Positions 51,524-58,177 of a stretch of DNA of 64,000 bases are shown here, in pieces (position 1 is the stretch's first letter; each line of letters starts with the position of its first letter). This DNA comes from Terrimonas_A sp051954695. Its GTDB lineage: Bacteria > Bacteroidota > Bacteroidia > Chitinophagales > Chitinophagaceae. A program made the translations under genes and the position numbers. The notes under the pieces were generated by a model. The model was not told where the DNA came from, searched no databases, and saw nothing but the letters and a program-made list of their open reading frames with translations. The DNA lies in contig JBQCHL010000011.1 in NCBI GenBank assembly GCA_051954695.1, positions 62,001-126,000 of the forward strand. Reading direction: 5' to 3'.

Positions 51524-51528
51524 CTATT

Positions 51529-52179
51529 TTATGGAATAAGTTCTCTCAATAACCTGCTGAAATCCCTTCCTTCGATCATTGTCGCACCCATACTTTCCAG
51601 GTATTCAGTATGCACCTGGCAATCGATCAGTTCCACCCCTTCAGAGCGAAGTTGTTGCACATAGCTGATAAACGCATAACGGGAGGCATTACTCGTTTTG
51701 CTGAACATACTCTCACCAAAGAATACTTTCCCGAGGCGGATGCCATACAGGCCGCCGAGCAGTTTCCCGTTTTTCCAGACCTCGGCACTATGAGCATAGC
51801 CAAGCTCGTGCATTTTCGTATAGGCTTTTTCAACATCATGCGTGATCCAGGTACCATCCTGTCCGGCGCGTTTGATTTGCTGGCAGGAGCGGATGACATC
51901 TGCAAAAGCTTTATTGACCGTAAACTCGAATTCGTTTCTTTTTAGCAGGGGTTTGACGGCTTTGCTGATCTTCATGTTTTCGGGAAACAGTACAAATCGG
52001 GGATCAGGGAACCACCAAAGGATGTGTTCGCCTTCATACCAGGGGAAAATGCCCTGACGGTAAGCAGAGAGTAATCTTTCGGGCGATAAGTCGCCACCCA
52101 TGGCCAGTAATCCGTCAGGCTCGGCCAAATGGGGAGGGGGAAAATCAATTATCTCCGTATCAAGGGCAAAAAGGGACAT
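51529..52179 (-). CDS. aat: Leucyl/phenylalanyl-tRNA--protein transferase
   Basis: A 216-residue enzyme that adds Leu or Phe from aminoacyl-tRNA to the N-terminus of proteins starting with Lys or Arg, marking them for degradation. Family motifs: FPPPHLAEPDGLLAMGGDLSPERLLSAYRQGIFPWY, ILWWFPDPRFVL, GTWITHDVEKAYTKMHELGYAHSAEVW and GGLYGIRLGKVFFGESMFS. The length fits. It lies 63 nt downstream of clpS on the same strand, so tagging and recognition steps of the N-degron pathway are encoded together. Confidence 0.97.
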   Translation of the reverse strand: MSLFALDTEIIDFPPPHLAEPDGLLAMGGDLSPERLLSAYRQGIFPWYEGEHILWWFPDPRFVLFPENMKISKAVKPLLKRNEFEFTVNKAFADVIRSCQQIKRAGQDGTWITHDVEKAYTKMHELGYAHSAEVWKNGKLLGGLYGIRLGKVFFGESMFSKTSNASRYAFISYVQQLRSEGVELIDCQVHTEYLESMGATMIEGRDFSRLLRELIP

Positions 52180-52242
52180 AGATCAATGAAGGAAGAAAAA
52201 TATTGAATGAAGCCAGTTTGCCGGTATAAATACCCAGGCAAA

Positions 52243-52536
52243 TTATGCGACTACTTCTACAGTCGCACCAATGCCGCGTTCTGTAATTGCATCGCACATA
52301 GGCTTCAGTTCTTCATAAGAACCCTGCTTTACAGCATATTTCCCTTTATAGTGGATGAAGTAGGAGCATTGTTCGGCTTGTTCATGTGTATGGCCGCAAA
52401 CCTGGACCAGGGTCTCGATAACCCATTCAAAGGTATTCACCTCATCATTCCATACGATGAGACTGCAGCCCTGGTCCTCCAGGGTCAATGTATCGGTATC
52501 GTGTACGGTACCGGTCTCAAATTCATGTTTAGCCAT
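52243..52536 (-). CDS. clpS: ATP-dependent Clp protease adaptor ClpS
   Basis: A 97-residue adaptor that binds proteins with N-degrons (Leu, Phe, Trp, Tyr) and delivers them to the ClpA/ClpC-ClpP protease. The core is IVWNDEVNTFEWVIETLVQVCGHTHEQAEQ, with the Asn-Asp-Glu of the binding pocket and the conserved HxxxA segment. A flexible N-terminus of about 25 residues precedes it. The gene lies 63 nt before aat, a functionally matching partner. No clp ATPase gene is in the window. Confidence 0.95.
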   Translation of the reverse strand: MAKHEFETGTVHDTDTLTLEDQGCSLIVWNDEVNTFEWVIETLVQVCGHTHEQAEQCSYFIHYKGKYAVKQGSYEELKPMCDAITERGIGATVEVVA

Positions 52537-52724
52537 CGGTCAAACCTTTGCTTACAAAAATAGACGATTTGCCTTTTTTTCGGAAAAGATGAAGAGAATT
52601 TGTTTAGGAGTGTGAAGAAAAAGGGTAGGGGATTGATTGAGAGAGTTTTGACTACGATCCCAATTGGCCAGTTCCGGCCCACCTCTTTCAAAGCCATGAA
52701 TTTCATAGTAAATCCTAAAAAAAA

Positions 52725-52755
52725 TTTGGTTGAAAAGTATACAGACTTATCTTTG
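52725..52755 (+). promoter_or_regulatory. Promoter of tRNA-Val(UAC)
   Basis: TTTG (52725-52728), a 19-nt spacer and TATCTTTG (52748-52755) are an exact match to the Bacteroidota promoter consensus, 25 nt before the tRNA. Confidence 0.8.
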
Positions 52756-52780
52756 CACTCCCAATCGAAAAAAGGGATAA

Positions 52781-52855
52781 GGGAGTTTAGCTCAGTTGGT
52801 TCAGAGCATCTGCCTTACAAGCAGAGGGTCGGCGGTTCGAGCCCGTCAACTCCCA
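52781..52855 (+). tRNA. tRNA-Val (anticodon UAC)
   Basis: Acceptor stem GGGAGTT (52781-52787) pairs with AACTCCC (52848-52854), discriminator A at 52855. The D arm has AGCTCAGTTGGTTCAGAGC. The anticodon stem TCTGC/GCAGA holds loop CTTACAA with anticodon TAC at 52816-52818. The T arm is in GGTTCGAGCCC. CCA is not encoded. Length is 75 nt. A promoter precedes it and a terminator follows. Confidence 0.96.
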
Positions 52856-52856
52856 C

Positions 52857-52888
52857 AAGACCTCAGTATTTCTGAGGTCTTCTTTTTT
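52857..52888 (+). terminator. Terminator of tRNA-Val(UAC)
   Basis: AAGACCTCAG (52857-52866) pairs exactly with CTGAGGTCTT (52872-52881), 5-nt loop, followed by CTTTTTT. It begins 2 nt after the tRNA. Confidence 0.9.
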
Positions 52889-52964
52889 GTCAAAATACAC
52901 CCGCCCCCGTTGTTTGAGGCCAGGTAGTCCTCGTTTGGTCCAGCCGGTCGAAATAGATGATCTT

Positions 52965-53402
52965 TTACTTTATTGTATACGTCCAGTTACCACCCTTTCT
53001 TTTAAAGTCCCTGCTCTTCCGCTTAAGAACAACCGTATCAGCATCGTTAATGATAAAAGACTGTCCCCAGGGCAATGTGGAAACAGGCCAACTGGTTTCA
53101 GCGATAACCTGATGTTTATCTTTTAAGAAAAAGGAAAAAGTTCTGCCCACTGTATCAATATCTGTCAGCGGGATTTTTAGTGCGTACCTGTAATAATCAC
53201 GGGTGCTGAAGGCATTAGTGGTAAGGGTATGATCATAGGCAGAAAGGGAATCCCCCGCTGCAATTGCCCGGTGGCTGACAGGATAGATCACACGAATATT
53301 TTTGTCTGTTCCTGATTTGTTGTGGATGACTACCTGTGCAGGATAGTAGCAGGAACTGAACAGAACCGCCACCAATGCCATTAATACTGAGTTTCGTATC
53401 AT
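52965..53402 (-). CDS. Hypothetical lipoprotein in the tRNA-flanked segment
   Basis: A 145-residue protein with a lipoprotein signal (MIRNSVLMALVAVLFSSCYY; lipobox FSSC). The mature part looks beta-rich (VVIHNKSGTDKNIRVIYPV ... GRTFSFFLKDKHQVIAETSWP) and ends with a basic stretch (VLKRKSRDFKRKGGNW). No family was recognised. It is divergent from the serine hydrolase gene; both lie inside the segment bounded by the tRNA-Val 3' end and its 23-nt copy. It is A+T-richer by eye than the surrounding genes. Confidence 0.7.
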   Translation of the reverse strand: MIRNSVLMALVAVLFSSCYYPAQVVIHNKSGTDKNIRVIYPVSHRAIAAGDSLSAYDHTLTTNAFSTRDYYRYALKIPLTDIDTVGRTFSFFLKDKHQVIAETSWPVSTLPWGQSFIINDADTVVLKRKSRDFKRKGGNWTYTIK

Positions 53403-53519
53403 ATATTTTGACTTATTAAAAATTATAGTTACTGCTCACCGTCAGGTGAATTGTTTTAATAAGGCCGGAGGCGGTATTGTATAACCTATTAATATTCGAG
53501 AAAAAAGGTTTTGGTAGTA

Positions 53520-53543
53520 AATATACGAATTTTTTCGTATATT
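53520..53543. promoter_or_regulatory. Perfect dyad before the serine hydrolase gene
   Basis: AATATACGAA (53520-53529) is the exact reverse complement of TTCGTATATT (53534-53543), with a 4-nt T spacer. It lies 17 nt before the ATG at 53561 in the presumed promoter. The TACGAA/TTCGTA half-sites recall the palindrome before blaI, although their arrangement is inverted. Possible operator. Confidence 0.45.
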
Positions 53544-53560
53544 GTTCATAAACCAAATCA

Positions 53561-55201
53561 ATGATACGATTATTAACCTGCCTGTTTCTTTTGATAACGC
53601 TTAACACTGCCGGTCAGTTACCCATAACAGGGGAGTTTAACAAATTGCTACAACCCTATATGAATGCAAATGAACCAGGAGGCGTTGTACTGGTTGCAAA
53701 AAAAGGGGAAGTAATTTATAAAAAAGCTTTTGGAATGGCAAATATGGAGTTGGGCGTTCCTATAAATGACAGCATGATCTTTTACATTGGTTCCAACAGC
53801 AAACAGTTTACTGCAGTCGCCATTTTACAGTTAGTAGAGAAAGGTAAAATCAATTTGAACGATACACTTGGGAGATTCATTACACCTTGCGTCTATCCTG
53901 TAAGCAGCATCACTATACAACAATTACTATCTCATACATCGGGTCTGGGGAGTAATAATGAAACGCCTGCCTACAAGTTAATAGACAGAAAGGGCCTTAC
54001 AGCAACCCAACTGGTAAAATATTATATTGATCAGCCGATGGATTTTCCGGCAGGTACAAAGTGGGTGTATAATAATGCCAACTTTTATATTTTAGGTTAC
54101 TTAATTGAAAAACTAACCGGGAGTTCTTATGCAGATTATATTACAGAATACATTTTTAAACCTGCAGGCATGTTGAATACCTGCATGGGTAAAGAGCAAT
54201 CTATCATAAAAAACAGGCCTTCAGGCTATCTCAATTTCAGGTTGGGTATTCAAAATATCAGGATCACTACAATTGAAGCACTGTATTCCTCCGGTGGCAT
54301 CCAATCTTCTGCAGAAGATATGCTGAAGTGGAATCGTGCATTGAATGCAGGTAAACTGTTAAATCCACAGACCGCTCAGTATTTATACAAACCGCAGACT
54401 TTGGCAAACGGCAAGTTGACCGCATATGGCATGGGCTTTCATTTGCAGGAATTACACGGAAGCCCGGCATTGCGTCATGGTGGTTTAGTAGAGGGCTTTA
54501 CATCTGAAACCCTCTATTTGCCAGATGAAGATGTATACGTTGTGTTTTTATTAAACGAGGAGACTTTCAAGATACCTATTGTACCATTGGTAAGAATACT
54601 CGCCGGGATAGCTATTGATAAACCTTATAATTATAATGAAGTGCAGATCAGTAAAAGCAATTTGCTGAAATTTACGGGTGTTTATGAAAGCAAAGCAGGA
54701 GAGTTGATAAATATTGCTGAACAAAGCGGGCGGCTTACTTTTCAACGGCCTTATGGAGCGGTCTATGATCTGCATTATGCTGGCAACGGTGAATTTTTTC
54801 TTGATAAGGATCTATTAAGAACTGAATTCAGCAGCGACAGTACCGGCAATATAAAAAGCATGCGGTTCAGTCAAGCGGATGTTGGCCTTACTGAATGGTC
54901 CAAAACCCAGCGACCAGTATTGGATTTATACGGGGAAAAGATACCTGACAGTTTGCTGAAGCAATACAGCGGCAGCTATGTATCTGCGGACAAGGATACG
55001 ATAAGGATCAGCAGCAGCGGCCCCGCCCTGTACTGCCAGGTAGCCAGTGATCCTAAACAAATGGTGGCGGCTGAAACAAATGTTCGCTTCTTTTCTTTAA
55101 AGGAAGATTTCCGTTTAGAGTTCAGGACAGAGGATGCAGCTAAAATTTCTGTGTTATTGTATATGAAAGGCAGAAAAACAAAAAAATATATCAGGCAGTA
55201 A
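53561..55201 (+). CDS. Beta-lactamase-family serine hydrolase (class C / PBP4*-like)
   Basis: A 546-residue exported protein with a signal peptide (MIRLLTCLFLLITLNTAGQ). The first 350 residues are a beta-lactamase/transpeptidase-like domain: S78-N-S-K81 in FYIGSNSKQFTAVA (SxxK), Y170 in VYNNANFYILG (YxN) and HGG in LRHGGLVEGF in the place of KTG. The last 190 residues (from ISKSNLLKFTGVYES) form a beta-barrel-like C-terminal domain. The class usually acts as an esterase, D-aminopeptidase or carboxypeptidase rather than a resistance enzyme. It stands in the possible tRNA-associated mini-island, with a dyad before it. Confidence 0.9.
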   Translation: MIRLLTCLFLLITLNTAGQLPITGEFNKLLQPYMNANEPGGVVLVAKKGEVIYKKAFGMANMELGVPINDSMIFYIGSNSKQFTAVAILQLVEKGKINLNDTLGRFITPCVYPVSSITIQQLLSHTSGLGSNNETPAYKLIDRKGLTATQLVKYYIDQPMDFPAGTKWVYNNANFYILGYLIEKLTGSSYADYITEYIFKPAGMLNTCMGKEQSIIKNRPSGYLNFRLGIQNIRITTIEALYSSGGIQSSAEDMLKWNRALNAGKLLNPQTAQYLYKPQTLANGKLTAYGMGFHLQELHGSPALRHGGLVEGFTSETLYLPDEDVYVVFLLNEETFKIPIVPLVRILAGIAIDKPYNYNEVQISKSNLLKFTGVYESKAGELINIAEQSGRLTFQRPYGAVYDLHYAGNGEFFLDKDLLRTEFSSDSTGNIKSMRFSQADVGLTEWSKTQRPVLDLYGEKIPDSLLKQYSGSYVSADKDTIRISSSGPALYCQVASDPKQMVAAETNVRFFSLKEDFRLEFRTEDAAKISVLLYMKGRKTKKYIRQ

Positions 55202-55316
55202 ATAAAAATGATAGGGAATACATAAAGGTTCCATTTCTCTTGATTTGTTTAATGCATATCATCAATGTTATAACCGGTTCAAGCCTGCCTTGCTGCCGAC
55301 AAGTGGATTTGATGAA

Positions 55317-55339
55317 GGTTCGAGCCCGTCAACTCCCAC
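55317..55339 (+). repeat. 23-nt copy of the tRNA-Val(UAC) 3' end (att-like)
   Basis: Bases 55317-55339 are identical to 52834-52856, covering the T arm, the 3' acceptor strand and discriminator base of tRNA-Val(UAC). No 5' part of a tRNA precedes it. A terminator-like hairpin follows, as after a true tRNA. This is the usual appearance of the distal att site of an element integrated into a tRNA gene; a decayed tandem tRNA copy is the alternative. Confidence 0.8.
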
Positions 55340-55340
55340 T

Positions 55341-55387
55341 AAAGCGGCGACATCACTATCTAAAAGTTGTGCCCCCGCTTTTATTTG
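55341..55387 (+). terminator. Terminator-like hairpin after the tRNA fragment
   Basis: AAAGCGG (55341-55347) pairs with CCGCTTT (55375-55381), followed by TATTTG; the stem can extend imperfectly inward (GCGACA with TTGTGC). It may be the original terminator of the tRNA-Val unit. Confidence 0.55.
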
Positions 55388-55417
55388 TACTAAGACCTCT
55401 GCGGTCGCATTTGTTTT

Positions 55418-57313
55418 CTACTTTGTTACAATACCATCTTTAACCTCCATCCGGCTTGCCTCTCCATTTTCATTATAAAGGATCATTGTACCCTTCCCAT
55501 TTTTTAAATCCCCTGCATCCCTTTTTTTGCCATCCCGGGTATAGCTTTCCAACACATCCCACCATAACCCCATTGGTTTTTGTTGCTCACTGTATTTGAA
55601 ATTGTAACTCTCGCTCAACTGCCCATTGTCATAATACCATTCGGCTTTCCCATCCCGGCAAGAATTTTTAAAATGTACCCGGTTCATTATTTTTCCATTT
55701 CTGTGATAGTTTAGCTCAGTACCGGTGCCATTACTTAATATTTGCTTACCGCTCTCATCAAAAAACTCAAGCAGGGTCTCAGGCTGGTCTAAGCTATATT
55801 TTATGGAACCCAGTTTTTTCCCATTCGGATGATAATACACAACAACGCCGCTCAGCCTCTCATTTTCATAATTTCCCTTCGACATTAAAGCACCGTTTTC
55901 AAAGTATTCGCTAAACTCTCCATTTAATTTCCCATTTGAATAAGTAAAAGAAGACTGCATTTTACCTGTTTCATAAAAAATCTGGTACAAGCCATTTGCC
56001 TGGGAATTCAGCAAATTGACTTTACCGGAAATAGTGCCATTGGGGTGATAGCTTATGATGTATCCATTGCCCGATTTTAATATCGGTTTTCCGGCTTCAT
56101 CAAAAAAATCGGAAAAGCTCTTTAAATTTCCATCTGCATACTCTTGTTTGCCCAACAGTTTCCCATTAGGGTTAAAATACTCATTAGATCCTATCAGTTT
56201 TCCATCTTCATAAAAAGCCTTTTGCATTACCTGGCCGTTTTCGAAATAACTGATCCACTCTCCGGTTGCTTTTCCATCTTCATTATTTTCCCCCTCTCTT
56301 TTTATTTTGCCATTCGGAAAATAATATACCGCTTTTCCTGTCGGAAGGTCTGTTAGGCCATTATATTCAATTTTTGATTCCAATACATTATTGCTGTTCC
56401 AATATTCCCAAACACCATGCATGGTAAATGCTCCGGGATTTAACTCCAGTGTAGTGACTTTCTTTTCTGAACATTTTGAATCATGAAAATTGATCTCCTG
56501 TTCATATTGATTGTAGGTGAAAGACAACCAGTATGAGTTTTTATATTCTTTAGTAACAAGTTCTGACAACGCTTTCTGCCCGCGGTTCCTGCCGCCCTGG
56601 TTGTCTTTGTATTCAGTTATTTCTGTGTTCAATATTTTTACTTCGTTCTTATTGAAGTCATACATACTGGCAGGTTTCCCATTTTCCCAATAGGTTGTCC
56701 AAACTCCTTTTGGTTTGGCATATCCATAATAACTAATGAAATAGCTGCTAATGCCAACTACAGGAGTGGTTTCATCAAACTGTCCTTCAATTCTTTTGTT
56801 CCCATTTTCATAATATTGAACATATTTTTTAAAAATCATGGTGTCGCCCGATGTGCCTTTACGATAAAAAGACAAATCTTCTTTTATTTTTCTTTTTTTG
56901 TAATAATGTCTCATGATGCCATTGTAGTAGTCAATTTCTGACATTTTATCACCTTCTTCATCATAGATGATCCAACTGCCGGAACGCCTGTCTTTTTTAT
57001 ACTCACCTATTTCAAAAACCTTCCCGTTCTCATAATATTTTTTCCATTCGCCGACCTGTTTCCCTCCATCGTAGTCTCCTTCCATGTTTAATTTTCCTTC
57101 TGTAGTATAGTATTGCCAATGGCCGGTCCTCTTTTTTCCGAAGGCTGCACTTAAAAAATCCTGCGGTTCATCAATATAAGAACCCTTTGCCATTAACTTA
57201 TTTTTACCATCGCTCCAATAATCGGTAACCGGTATGGTTTTTAGATTACCATTTGGCTGTCCAAAAACAGGTAAGCAACAGGTACTGAAAAGGATCAGAA
57301 TAAGCAGTTTCAT
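55418..57313 (-). CDS. Exported MORN/YwqK-repeat protein
   Basis: A 631-residue secreted protein with a signal peptide (MKLLILILFSTCCLPVFGQ; ATG at 57313). The rest is at least 15 repeats of about 22-25 residues built on a Y-x-NG(K) core: YYENGKVFEIGEYKKD, YFPNGKIKREGENNED, YFENGQVMQKAFYEDG, YHPNGKKLGSIKYS. These are the MORN-2/YwqK type repeats that form beta-hairpin ribbons. Databases often name such proteins toxin-antitoxin antitoxins from YwqK of Bacillus, but no toxin is near and the protein is exported. Role unknown; a surface or periplasmic scaffold is plausible. Upstream in-frame codons to 57496 lack a signal peptide. Confidence 0.88.
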   Translation of the reverse strand: MKLLILILFSTCCLPVFGQPNGNLKTIPVTDYWSDGKNKLMAKGSYIDEPQDFLSAAFGKKRTGHWQYYTTEGKLNMEGDYDGGKQVGEWKKYYENGKVFEIGEYKKDRRSGSWIIYDEEGDKMSEIDYYNGIMRHYYKKRKIKEDLSFYRKGTSGDTMIFKKYVQYYENGNKRIEGQFDETTPVVGISSYFISYYGYAKPKGVWTTYWENGKPASMYDFNKNEVKILNTEITEYKDNQGGRNRGQKALSELVTKEYKNSYWLSFTYNQYEQEINFHDSKCSEKKVTTLELNPGAFTMHGVWEYWNSNNVLESKIEYNGLTDLPTGKAVYYFPNGKIKREGENNEDGKATGEWISYFENGQVMQKAFYEDGKLIGSNEYFNPNGKLLGKQEYADGNLKSFSDFFDEAGKPILKSGNGYIISYHPNGTISGKVNLLNSQANGLYQIFYETGKMQSSFTYSNGKLNGEFSEYFENGALMSKGNYENERLSGVVVYYHPNGKKLGSIKYSLDQPETLLEFFDESGKQILSNGTGTELNYHRNGKIMNRVHFKNSCRDGKAEWYYDNGQLSESYNFKYSEQQKPMGLWWDVLESYTRDGKKRDAGDLKNGKGTMILYNENGEASRMEVKDGIVTK

Positions 57314-57507
57314 TTTTTTGATGTTTAAATGAGATTTTATGCCCAAAAAGGTGCATAAAGCGGGGGAAGCATTCATACGGGTAAAAAATTTGGGATAAAA
57401 ATATAAATTCCCGGCATTTTGTAAAATACCCCTGATGGGGGATGGCGTTAAAGAGGGATCATCCCCTGGCTTTTTCATTTTATCTTCGTTTTTCAAAATA
57501 CTTTTTT

Positions 57508-57981
57508 ATGAGGAAAGGCTTAATTGGTTGTCTGTCACTCCTTATATCCCTTGCCGGGTTTTCACAGGAAGACAGTTCTCTTGTAAAACTGGTCAATCCC
57601 CTGTCTGTACATACCCCGAAAGGATATTCGCATGTCGCTGAAATAAACCTGGGCACCTGTAACATGCTTATTATTTCAGGGCAGGTGGCATTGGATGAAC
57701 AAGGTAATCTTGTAGGCAAAGACGATCTCGGAAAACAAGCCGAGCAGGCTTTTAAGAATATCAGGAGCTGTGTGACAAATGCAGGAGGCGTTATGGATAA
57801 TATTGTCAAACTAAGTTATTTCATCCTCGACGCATCCCAGGTTCAGAAAGTAAGGAACGCCAGGGACAAATTCATCAATACGGCAAAGCCACCTGCAAGC
57901 ACATTAGTGCAGGTCAGTAAACTATTCAGGGAAGATGTACTGATAGAAATAGAAGCAACTGCCATCATTCCGCATAAATAA
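57508..57981 (+). CDS. RidA family protein with signal peptide
   Basis: A 157-residue protein. From the ATG at 57508 it has a signal peptide (MRKGLIGCLSLLISLAGFSQ), unusual for the normally cytoplasmic RidA enamine/imine deaminases. The domain reads GYSHVAEINLGTCNMLIISGQVALDEQGNLVGKDDLGKQAEQAFKNIRSCVTNAGG, then KPPASTLVQVSKLFREDVLIEIEATAIIP. The conserved Arg of RidA (RxC/RxA in ...PxRxxV) is replaced in the visible PPASTLVQV stretch, so deaminase activity is doubtful. A longer frame from 57442 would hide the signal. It is divergent from the YwqK-type gene. Confidence 0.87.
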   Translation: MRKGLIGCLSLLISLAGFSQEDSSLVKLVNPLSVHTPKGYSHVAEINLGTCNMLIISGQVALDEQGNLVGKDDLGKQAEQAFKNIRSCVTNAGGVMDNIVKLSYFILDASQVQKVRNARDKFINTAKPPASTLVQVSKLFREDVLIEIEATAIIPHK

Positions 57982-58177
57982 GTTAATCATTAATCCGGCT
58001 ATCAAATCATGAACTCAGGGCGTGGCGTTCGTCTTTGAACAGTTTTGTACTGAAAACGTACACTCTATTGCCTGTGTTTTGCTGTAGTTTGTTGAAATTG
58101 AGCCTGATACGAAACTGGTACTGTTTTAGGACTTTGGCTATATGCTTTAAGCAACCGATGAATTTAAATCTGGCTTT

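Noticed and set aside
53561..55201. Antibiotic-resistance beta-lactamase
   Set aside because: SxxK and YxN are present, but HGG replaces KTG and a long C-terminal domain follows, as in peptidases and esterases of this superfamily.
52781..55339. Active integrative element
   Set aside because: No integrase, relaxase or transfer gene lies between the two tRNA-Val 3' copies; only a reduced or non-autonomous island can be argued.
55418..57313. Toxin-antitoxin antitoxin label for the YwqK-type protein
   Set aside because: The protein has a signal peptide and repeats only; no toxin gene is adjacent.
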